Shown here piece by piece: positions 1-5,470 of a stretch of 6,506 bases of DNA. Location: assembly GCA_900556615.1 (NCBI GenBank), contig USPP01000092.1, positions 1 through 6,506 on the forward strand, given 5' to 3'. Within the stretch, counting starts at the first letter, position 1; every line of letters begins with the position of its first letter. Origin of the DNA: an uncultured Eubacteriales bacterium. GTDB taxonomy: Bacteria; Bacillota; Clostridia; Oscillospirales; CAG-272. The translations under genes were made by a program, and so were the position numbers. A model generated the notes under the pieces. It worked only from the letters and a program-made list of their open reading frames with translations. It did not search any database and was not told the DNA's origin.

Positions 1-195
1 AAGACAGCGTAAGTATAGCCTTCGATTTCTGAGCTTTTTGTTTTCAAAATGAATGAGTGCGGCACATATGCCTCCGGTTATGACCATAGTCCAGTGTGTA
101 AAGCCGCGAAAAGCAACCTCTGTTCCGGCATATATTACCGAACCCGCCGAATACATAAAGACATATTCATGAAAAGCCCTTAATTTGTTGTGCAT
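1..195 (-). CDS. CmpB-like putative ABC-transporter permease family membrane protein (5' part only)
   Basis: The minus strand opens with ATG at 195 and stays open for 65 codons to the window edge, so only the N-terminus is present. It begins MHNKLRAFHEYVFMYSAGS. A first hydrophobic stretch (about residues 11-28) is followed by a polar turn with RGFTHWTM (30-37) and a second hydrophobic stretch (38-49), then a basic loop (KKLRNRR). The short 'RG-x-THWTM-x-x-x-GG' block is what I recall from the small polytopic family annotated as putative ABC transporter permease (PF06541, ABC_trans_CmpB). The actual function of that family is poorly defined and the transporter label is weakly founded. The start is supported by AAGGGGTG at 210-203, seven nt upstream. 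It lies 50 nt after the yfhO stop codon on the same strand without an obvious terminator, so it is probably co-transcribed with yfhO. The family call is from memory of the motif, on a fragment. Confidence 0.75.
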   Translation of the reverse strand, partial: MHNKLRAFHEYVFMYSAGSVIYAGTEVAFRGFTHWTMVITGGICAALIHFENKKLRNRRLYLRCL

Positions 196-235
196 TTGAA
201 TTCACCCCTTGGATAGGATAAACCCAAATGCACAA
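188..235 (-). promoter_or_regulatory. Inverted repeat enclosing the ribosome binding site and start codon of the CmpB-like gene
   Basis: TTGTGCATTTG at 188-198 and CAAATGCACAA at 225-235 are perfect 11-bp reverse complements separated by 26 nt. On the minus-strand transcript the first arm begins 10 nt after the yfhO stop codon. The loop contains the Shine-Dalgarno AAGGGGTG (210-203), and the second arm contains the ATG (195-193) of the downstream gene. Folding would hinder initiation, and a ribosome finishing yfhO could open the stem, so translational coupling is a reasonable inference. There is no U-tract after the stem, so it does not look like an intrinsic terminator. An operator function in the DNA is also possible. 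Confidence 0.55.
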
Positions 236-245
236 ATTTATTCTG

Positions 246-2921
246 TCAGAAAATGTTGTTTTCAGCCGCCCAGCGTTTGAGTTCACGTCGTTTCCGAAGC
301 TCGTCAAGAACAATGGCTCCGGCAAAGGCTCCCAACCCGATCAGGGATATTTTTGAACCGGTTGTATAGCATTTCGGAAGATAAGTGAAGGTCACTTCAT
401 GCTCTCCCGGAGTGATATCTACGGCAAGCAGGCAGTCGTTGGTCATGATAAGCTCTTTTTCCTCTCCGTCAACCGTTACAATCCATCCCTCGTCGTATAC
501 GATTGAAGTATAAAGAAGCGTTTGCCCCTCCGGAACATTTACAGTTCCTTCTATATAGGTATCCTCAAAATGACTGATTTCCATGTTTCCTTCGGCTATT
601 TTTGCATACGTTTCTTCAAAGAGGGCAACGTCGAGATAAAAGAAATAGTCCTGTCCCGTCATAATATAAACCGGGTCTTCTTTTAACTCAAGGGTAACGG
701 TTATTTCGGTATCCTCCTCATACATGCCAAGATATACAATGCGGTCGGTTTCGTTTCCGAAATAGGTCCCTTTTGAAATTCCATCCACTTTGAGAGTACA
801 TTCTCTGGGATAATCGGTCGGAATATTCATATAAACGGGAACGCCTCCCTTGACGCTGACCGTATATTCGATAGAAGCGGAGGTGCCTTCGTTTTTCTTG
901 CTGTATTTTCTGTGCTTAGAGGTGAATCCGGTGTCAATATTATTGAAATCGGTGGAAAGCAGATCAAGCTGTTTAAAAATTTCAATATCGCTGTCGCTTC
1001 CTATGATGGAGGCTGTCAGCGCATTCATAAGCTCAAACGGAGATTCGTAATCGGTTATTTCAAGCTCTGCGGCGTCGCTGCTTGCGGCATAAGCGAGCGA
1101 GAGTGCATACGGGTTGTAGTAAATGTAATAGTCATGCGCTTCATCATAGAATATTTCTTTCCATACGTCATTCTCTGTCTCTCCGTCGGAAATGACATAT
1201 TTGATGCCGATAAGTGCGTCGGAAACAGGAGTGCCGCCGAGATATTTTGTCCAGTGTGACTTGGAAGCATAACCGTACCGATGAAGCATGTTGATAACGG
1301 GCTTATTTAGCGTAGATGTTGAGTTTGAGATCCCGTAAAAATCAAGCGTCATCGGATCATTTGTTTTGCGGTGGAAATTCTTTTCCATGCGGTAGAAGGG
1401 GGAGTCGTCATACTCTTTAACCCAATCGACAAGAGGTCTTACCTTCTGCATGTAGTTATTATATGAATTTCTTGAGCTTATGACAACATCGTTGTCAAGT
1501 CCGATTGTATTTAAAAGGCCGGAGGTAAAAAGCTCAATGCAGACGAGAATCGCGATAACCGCCGTAGCTTGCCCGTGAAGCTTTCCGGCATATTCAAACC
1601 AGAGTGCTACGCCGAATATAGCGAGACAGAGCAGACTCAGCCAAATACACTTGAAATCTCCCACCCATTCGTATTCCTGTTTCTGGATAAACATCAGGAG
1701 AACGGCAAATACGCCGCAGACGAATACAACATGCTTATAGTTTACATATTTCAGATAACCGAACGTCTTATACGCCATGACGAGCATAAGGAATATAAAC
1801 ATAAAGCTGTAACGGTAGTTAAGCCAGTTTGGCTTTTGAAAGCCGTGCCAAATAATATCGATGGCGTTAACGTTGAAGCAAACAAGGAGGAAACAGAGAA
1901 TAACTCCACTCATCATTCGCTCCTGCCATCTTATGCGCGAGGTTATGAAATAGATGGGAACCAGAATAATGGCGATAACACCGCAGTAGACAAACGGAAG
2001 TCCTTCTGGACGGACGGTGTCATATGAACCGGGGAACAGCTTGACAAAAAAGTCAAGAAAATCAAACCGCTGCGTAAAGGTATAGGTGGTATTACTGAAG
2101 GTGCTTTTCCCGAATTGCAGTGAGGTATATGCAGGATAAATGATAATCATTGCGATAGCGATGGCAATGGCGGAATAGGAGATGATTCTGACAAGGGATT
2201 TCCAAAAGTGGTTCTCTTCGAGCCAGAAATTGTTTTCGCTGTGATTGTCATGAGCGAGGTAATAGTAAAAGAAGTAAATTGCCACGAAAATACAGGTCAT
2301 GTAACCTATATAGAAGCTGGTGAGAAGTGCGAGAGAAAGGCTGACAACAAAAAGCTTAAACTGTTTTTTTGTTATCAGACGCTCGATTCCCAAAGCAACA
2401 AGCGGAAGCAGAATCAGATTGTCGATCCACATCGTGTTGTTAGCCATCACGACGGCATAAGAGGAAAGCGCATAACAGGTTGAGAAAATAATAACATTCA
2501 GCTTTTTGGTAGGACGTGTTTCATTGAGATAGTACGCCATTGTCGCACCCATGGAGCCTGTTTTCAGAAGAATAATAAGAAGAAGTCCTTCCGTTATATG
2601 ATTTTCGGAGAACAGGGTTATAAGAAACGTAAAGGGGCTTGCAAGGTAATAGGCATAAATTCCCATGAACTCTCCGCCCATCGATCTTGACCATGTGTAA
2701 AGAAAGCTTCCTCCTTCAAGAACTTTTTTTCGAAGCTCTTCGAAGAAATAGACATATTGTCCGTTGAGGTCCAGCACCAATACAGAGCTTGATCCGAAGG
2801 GATATACCTCCATCGCAATATAAATCATCCACATGATCAGCGCCGGAAGCGCGAATGCTGTCAAAAGAAATCTGTATTTTATCCAGAAATCATAGAGCTT
2901 TGTTCGTAAATCTGTTTTCAT
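246..2921 (-). CDS. yfhO: YfhO-family polytopic membrane protein (GT-C-like glycosyltransferase candidate)
   Basis: This 891-residue protein has the architecture of the bacterial YfhO family (PF09586). A first membrane segment lies at about 18-38, followed by an outside loop with the family-typical block LDLNGQYVYFFEELR (50-64), whose Asp51 sits where GT-C enzymes carry their catalytic acid. About a dozen further hydrophobic segments run to residue 472, with the blocks MWIDNLILLPL (164-174) and PNWLNYRYSF (364-373). A large soluble, probably extracytoplasmic part follows (about 473-853), ending in a beta-rich GW..TVDG....PGEHEVTF.Y segment (812-847). A final membrane helix (855-873) and a basic tail close the protein. 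Bacillus subtilis YfhO is implicated in adding sugar from a lipid carrier to lipoteichoic acid. Substrate and acceptor here are unknown, and no GT2 or flippase partner (CsbB, GtcA) is in the window. The ATG at 2921 has GTGAGGAT (2940-2933) as ribosome binding site, with a rather long 11-12 nt spacer. Confidence 0.92.
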   Translation of the reverse strand: MKTDLRTKLYDFWIKYRFLLTAFALPALIMWMIYIAMEVYPFGSSSVLVLDLNGQYVYFFEELRKKVLEGGSFLYTWSRSMGGEFMGIYAYYLASPFTFLITLFSENHITEGLLLIILLKTGSMGATMAYYLNETRPTKKLNVIIFSTCYALSSYAVVMANNTMWIDNLILLPLVALGIERLITKKQFKLFVVSLSLALLTSFYIGYMTCIFVAIYFFYYYLAHDNHSENNFWLEENHFWKSLVRIISYSAIAIAIAMIIIYPAYTSLQFGKSTFSNTTYTFTQRFDFLDFFVKLFPGSYDTVRPEGLPFVYCGVIAIILVPIYFITSRIRWQERMMSGVILCFLLVCFNVNAIDIIWHGFQKPNWLNYRYSFMFIFLMLVMAYKTFGYLKYVNYKHVVFVCGVFAVLLMFIQKQEYEWVGDFKCIWLSLLCLAIFGVALWFEYAGKLHGQATAVIAILVCIELFTSGLLNTIGLDNDVVISSRNSYNNYMQKVRPLVDWVKEYDDSPFYRMEKNFHRKTNDPMTLDFYGISNSTSTLNKPVINMLHRYGYASKSHWTKYLGGTPVSDALIGIKYVISDGETENDVWKEIFYDEAHDYYIYYNPYALSLAYAASSDAAELEITDYESPFELMNALTASIIGSDSDIEIFKQLDLLSTDFNNIDTGFTSKHRKYSKKNEGTSASIEYTVSVKGGVPVYMNIPTDYPRECTLKVDGISKGTYFGNETDRIVYLGMYEEDTEITVTLELKEDPVYIMTGQDYFFYLDVALFEETYAKIAEGNMEISHFEDTYIEGTVNVPEGQTLLYTSIVYDEGWIVTVDGEEKELIMTNDCLLAVDITPGEHEVTFTYLPKCYTTGSKISLIGLGAFAGAIVLDELRKRRELKRWAAENNIF

Positions 2922-2990
2922 TTTGCCGTTTGATCCTCACTGAAAATATTTTTTATACTTTGAAAATTTTTCATATGCCGATTTTGATTC

Positions 2991-3010
2991 AACACATTAT
3001 AACACATTAA
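2991..3010. repeat. Two 10-bp tandem units over the yfhO -10 region
   Basis: AACACATTAT (2991-3000) is followed directly by AACACATTAA (3001-3010), 9 of 10 bases identical and one helical turn apart. The pair covers the yfhO -10 hexamer. It could be an operator half-site pair or a chance result of the promoter sequence. The repeat itself is seen directly, but its function is not shown. Confidence 0.5.
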
Positions 3011-3024
3011 AAGAGAAGTGTAAA
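2996..3024 (-). promoter_or_regulatory. Sigma-A-type promoter for yfhO (TTTACA-17-TATAAT, extended -10)
   Basis: Read on the minus strand, TTTACA lies at 3024-3019, then a 17-nt spacer, then TATAAT at 3001-2996. The bases just before the -10 are TGT (3004-3002), giving a full extended -10 TGTTATAAT. Transcription would start near 2989, leaving a 5' leader of roughly 70 nt before the yfhO ATG. The -35 lies inside one copy of the 14-bp AAAAAATGTTTACA element, and an A/T tract lies directly upstream, as in an UP-like element. Confidence 0.82.
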
Positions 3025-3032
3025 CATTTTTT
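3019..3032 (-). repeat. 14-bp AAAAAATGTTTACA element, yfhO-side copy
   Basis: The minus strand reads AAAAAATGTTTACA from 3032 to 3019. It is a perfect reverse complement of the copy at 3114-3127. Its last six bases are the -35 hexamer of the yfhO promoter, so a protein bound here would overlap the RNA polymerase contact. It may be a regulator site or a coincidence of A/T-rich promoter sequence. Confidence 0.5.
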
Positions 3033-3040
3033 GCAAAAAA
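3027..3040. repeat. Perfect palindrome T6-GC-A6
   Basis: TTTTTTGCAAAAAA is a perfect 14-bp palindrome located just upstream of the yfhO -35. The arms have no room for a normal loop, so an RNA hairpin is unlikely. It is better read as a DNA-level symmetric site or a curved A-tract or UP-like element. It overlaps the 14-bp repeat copy by six bases. Confidence 0.45.
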
Positions 3041-3113
3041 ACGCTTCATCTGTTTGTTTTGACTCTGAAAATACTGTAAAGTTCCCCTCCTGCGGTAAAT
3101 AAATTTTTAAGAT

Positions 3114-3127
3114 AAAAAATGTTTACA
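3114..3127 (+). repeat. 14-bp AAAAAATGTTTACA element, ruvC-side copy
   Basis: The plus strand reads AAAAAATGTTTACA, identical to the yfhO-side copy read toward yfhO. The two centres are 95 bp apart, close to nine helical turns. This copy ends 8 nt before the ruvC -35 (3136), so it lies at about -57 to -44 from the predicted start. Its TTTACA has no good -10 at 16-18 nt, so it is not simply a second -35. Confidence 0.5.
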
Positions 3128-3135
3128 AATATATT

Positions 3136-3164
3136 TTGACTATTTTTAACGTTTATGATATAAT
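3136..3164 (+). promoter_or_regulatory. Sigma-A-type promoter for ruvCAB-glmM (TTGACT-17-TATAAT, extended -10)
   Basis: TTGACT (3136-3141) and TATAAT (3159-3164) are separated by 17 nt, and TGA (3156-3158) completes the extended -10 TGATATAAT. Transcription would begin near 3171, giving a leader of about 58 nt before the ruvC ATG. A second TATAAT at 3174-3179 lacks a convincing -35. No SOS box overlaps the promoter, so expression looks constitutive rather than LexA-controlled. Confidence 0.87.
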
Positions 3165-3208
3165 AAAACGATGTATAATGAGTGAAGTGCGTCCGTGCGT
3201 TCTGTACC

Positions 3209-3215
3209 GAGGAGG
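3209..3215 (+). promoter_or_regulatory. Ribosome binding site deciding the ruvC start
   Basis: GAGGAGG is the only strong Shine-Dalgarno in the ruvC leader. It lies 13 nt before ATG 3229 and 22 nt before the next in-frame ATG (3238). An earlier in-frame ATG (3178) is upstream of it, so the site argues for 3229 as the start. Confidence 0.75.
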
Positions 3216-3228
3216 ATATAACGGTTTA

Positions 3229-3729
3229 ATGATCATTATGGGGATTGATCCCGGTCTTGCAATAGTTGGTTACGGGATAGTAGAATACAAGGCGCCGCGC
3301 TTCAGAACGCTTGCTTACGGTGCTGTCACAACGCCTGCTCATACCGAGATTCCGGACAGGCTTGAGATCATTTTCAGCGAGATTTCCGATCTGATTGAAT
3401 TGTATCATCCGGATGACATTGCGATAGAGGAACTCTTTTTCAATACCAATATTACGACAGGCATTTCGGTGGCAGAAGCGAGAGGTGTTATTCTTCTTGC
3501 CGCAAAGCGTAAAAAAGTAGGAATCTACGAATATACTCCGCTTCAGGTCAAGCAGGCTGTGGTGGGATACGGCAGGGCTGAAAAAAAACAGGTTCAGCTT
3601 ATGACGAAGACGATTTTGAATCTTCAGAAAATGCCGAAGCTTGACGATACATCTGACGCTCTTGCGATAGCGGTGTGCCATGCTCATACCGGCTGCTCAA
3701 GGCTGAGAGACTTTTATAATATTAAATAA
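3229..3729 (+). CDS. ruvC: Holliday junction endonuclease RuvC
   Basis: RuvC is the dimeric, metal-dependent nuclease that cuts four-way DNA junctions symmetrically after RuvAB branch migration. The 166-residue product matches the family length. It starts MIIMGIDPGLAIVGYG, which carries the first catalytic aspartate (Asp7). Glu67 lies in the IAIEELFFNTN block, and Asp140 and Asp143 in DDTSDALAIAVCHAH complete the RNase H-like DEDD-type set. The TPLQVKQAVVGYGRAEKKQV segment (103-122) is the usual conserved DNA-contact region. Starting at ATG 3229 puts the N-terminus exactly at the family consensus. An in-frame ATG at 3178 would add 17 unconserved residues and has no ribosome binding site. The stop is 9 nt before ruvA, whose Shine-Dalgarno overlaps it, which indicates tight co-expression. 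Confidence 0.97.
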   Translation: MIIMGIDPGLAIVGYGIVEYKAPRFRTLAYGAVTTPAHTEIPDRLEIIFSEISDLIELYHPDDIAIEELFFNTNITTGISVAEARGVILLAAKRKKVGIYEYTPLQVKQAVVGYGRAEKKQVQLMTKTILNLQKMPKLDDTSDALAIAVCHAHTGCSRLRDFYNIK

Positions 3730-3738
3730 GAGGTATCT

Positions 3739-4344
3739 ATGTATTATTATATAAACGGTGAGCTTGTGCTTGCCGAGCCGAATACCGCGGTGGTGGACGC
3801 CGGCGGCGTTGGCTATAAAATGACGATAAGCGGAAACACGCTCGGAAAGCTTGCCGGAAAGAACGGAAGTAAGGTAAGGCTTTATACTCACCTTGCGGTC
3901 AGAGAGGACGCGATGGAACTGTACGGATTTGCTTCACTTGAGGAGCTGTCGGCATTTCGCCTTCTGATTTCGGTTTCGGGAGTAGGAGCGAAATCCGCAG
4001 TATCGATCCTTTCGCTGATGTCTCCCGAACGTTTTGCGACCGCTGTGATCACAGGAGATTCCAAAGCAATTTCCAAGGCACAGGGGATAGGTGCCAAAAC
4101 CGCTGCAAGAATTGTGCTTGAGCTTAAGGATAAAGTCAGGAAGGAGCTTTCCGCCGAAGACGATATACCGTACGATGCAGATACCGAAAAGGGTGGAGAG
4201 TCCAACAATATTTCCGAGGCGGTAAACGCTCTTATGGTGCTTGGCTATACGCGCGCCGAGGCTTTGTATGCCCTCAAGGGCTCAGAGCCATCGGAGGAGA
4301 TTGAGGCGCTTATCAAGGGAGCGCTTGCCAGGCTTATGAAATGA
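3739..4344 (+). CDS. ruvA: Holliday junction branch migration complex subunit RuvA
   Basis: RuvA forms a tetramer that holds the Holliday junction in a square-planar form and loads the RuvB motor. The 201-residue protein has the full three-domain layout. An N-terminal OB-fold (about 1-63) has the acidic pin residues Glu56 and Asp57 in [11 protein letters not shown]. Two helix-hairpin-helix motifs follow, [10 protein letters not shown] (78-87) and [17 protein letters not shown] (116-132). An acidic flexible linker (about 137-157) leads to domain III (about 158-201), [17 protein letters not shown] and onward, which contacts RuvB. The ATG follows AAGAGG (3728-3733) with a 5-nt spacer, and the ribosome binding site overlaps the ruvC stop codon. 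No defect is visible. Confidence 0.97.
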   Translation: MYYYINGELVLAEPNTAVVDAGGVGYKMTISGNTLGKLAGKNGSKVRLYTHLAVREDAMELYGFASLEELSAFRLLISVSGVGAKSAVSILSLMSPERFATAVITGDSKAISKAQGIGAKTAARIVLELKDKVRKELSAEDDIPYDADTEKGGESNNISEAVNALMVLGYTRAEALYALKGSEPSEEIEALIKGALARLMK

Positions 4345-4375
4345 GGCAAATTTTTTCGGAGGCAGGGAAGCGAAA

Positions 4376-5449
4376 ATGACAGACGAAAATGAATTTGAAT
4401 ACGACTTTGAGTCACGAATTGTATCCTCGTCCTTCAATGAAGCCGAGGATGCGGAAAATGAACCCGGACTTCGCCCCAAAACGCTCGATGAATATATTGG
4501 TCAGAGCAAGGCGAAGGAAAACCTCAAAGTATATATAGACGCGGCGCGTCAGCGCGGAGAGGTGCTTGACCATGTGCTGCTTTACGGTCCGCCCGGTCTT
4601 GGAAAAACCACGTTGTCAGCGATTATCGCAAACGAGATGGGAGTGAATATCAGAGTTACATCGGGTCCCGCTATTGAAAAGAGCGGAGATCTTGTCGCTT
4701 TGCTCACCAATCTCGGAGAAAATGATATCCTGTTTATTGACGAGATACATCGGCTTCCCAAGACGGTAGAAGAAATTCTTTATCCCGCGATGGAAGATTA
4801 TGTGGTGGATTTGATAATAGGCAAGGGACCGGCAGCGAGAAGCATTCCGCTTAGCCTGTCAAAGTTTACCCTTATCGGAGCGACAACAAGAGCAGGTCAG
4901 ATTTCAACGCCGCTGCGCGACCGTTTCGGAGTCGTTTTGAAGCTTGAGCTATACAGCGTCGATGATCTTGCTACTATAGTGAAGAGAAGCGCCGGAATAC
5001 TTAAAATATCGATTGATGAATACGGTGCAAGGGAAATTGCCGCCCGTTCAAGAGGAACTCCGCGTATTGCCAACAGGCTTCTGAAGCGTGTACGCGATTT
5101 TGCACAGGTCAGGGGTAACGGTGCAATCGATAGAAACATCGCCGATTATGCGCTCAATCGCCTTGAGATCGATCGGCTCGGACTTGACAATGTGGACAGA
5201 AGAATGCTTGAGGTGATAATCAAGTTTTATAACGGAGGTCCTGTCGGGCTTGAGACTCTTGCGGCGACGGTCGGAGAAGAGGCAATTACGCTTGAAGATG
5301 TTTACGAGCCTTATCTGATGCAGATAGGCTTTCTCAGCCGGACTCCGAGAGGGCGATGTGTAACGAAATTAGCATATGATCATCTCAGAATACCGTACCG
5401 TGAAAATGCGGTTACCGGCGTTCAGCTTGATGTATTTGCGGACAATTAA
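4376..5449 (+). CDS. ruvB: Holliday junction branch migration ATPase RuvB
   Basis: RuvB is the AAA+ hexameric motor that pumps DNA through the RuvA-bound junction. The 357-residue product shows Walker [10 protein letters not shown] (71-79), Walker [10 protein letters not shown] (119-127), sensor 1 GATTRAG (168-174), the arginine-finger region PLRDRFG (179-185) and sensor 2 [12 protein letters not shown] (227-238). A C-terminal winged-helix domain ends in [10 protein letters not shown] (318-327). Before the standard [11 protein letters not shown] block (33-43) there is an acidic N-terminus about 10 residues longer than in short homologues such as that of B. subtilis. No internal Met offers a shorter start, and CGGAGG/AGGGAAG (4358-4369) sits properly before ATG 4376, so the long form is favoured. 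It lies 31 nt after ruvA and 21 nt before glmM. Confidence 0.98.
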   Translation: MTDENEFEYDFESRIVSSSFNEAEDAENEPGLRPKTLDEYIGQSKAKENLKVYIDAARQRGEVLDHVLLYGPPGLGKTTLSAIIANEMGVNIRVTSGPAIEKSGDLVALLTNLGENDILFIDEIHRLPKTVEEILYPAMEDYVVDLIIGKGPAARSIPLSLSKFTLIGATTRAGQISTPLRDRFGVVLKLELYSVDDLATIVKRSAGILKISIDEYGAREIAARSRGTPRIANRLLKRVRDFAQVRGNGAIDRNIADYALNRLEIDRLGLDNVDRRMLEVIIKFYNGGPVGLETLAATVGEEAITLEDVYEPYLMQIGFLSRTPRGRCVTKLAYDHLRIPYRENAVTGVQLDVFADN

Positions 5450-5470
5450 TTGAATTTGGAAGGGTTTATC

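Larger units (their letters stand above)
2922..3228. other. AT-rich divergent intergenic region between yfhO and ruvC
   Basis: These 307 bp separate the start codons of two divergent units. They contain a minus-strand promoter (2996-3024), a plus-strand promoter (3136-3164), paired 14-bp elements (3019-3032 and 3114-3127), a T6GCA6 palindrome (3027-3040) and a 10-bp tandem repeat over the yfhO -10 (2991-3010). No tRNA-like or riboswitch-like structure was recognised, and no LexA box of the GAAC-N4-GTTC type is visible. The stretch 3045-3110 between the promoter elements shows nothing I can name. Confidence 0.85.

Noticed and set aside
1569..2027. 152-codon plus-strand open frame inside yfhO
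   Set aside because: Antisense to a well-supported YfhO coding region, and no recognisable protein features; the same applies to smaller open frames at 850-1259 and 2208-2483.
3027..3041. T-run/A-run as an intrinsic terminator
   Set aside because: No GC-rich stem and no loop; it lies upstream of promoters rather than after a gene.
2918..3049. Longer 43-codon minus-strand frame ending in the yfhO ATGA overlap
   Set aside because: Its start lies upstream of the yfhO promoter and the -10 is inside it; the GGAGGGG at 3090-3084 is too far from its ATG.
3174..3179. Second TATAAT in the ruvC leader as a tandem promoter
   Set aside because: No acceptable -35 at 16-18 nt upstream; probably incidental.
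3136..3228. Upstream extension of the ruvC frame to 3136, starting at a TTG
   Set aside because: The stretch contains the -35 and -10 of the promoter, so it would not be in the transcript, and it matches nothing in RuvC.
3060..3230. Searched for a LexA/SOS box before ruvC
   Set aside because: No GAAC-N4-GTTC pattern is present; isolated GTTC occurrences (near 3081 and 3199) lack the partner half-site. SOS control is not supported from this sequence.
3226..3687. 153-codon minus-strand open frame over ruvC
   Set aside because: Covers an intact RuvC frame with all four catalytic acids; composition is that of an antisense translation.
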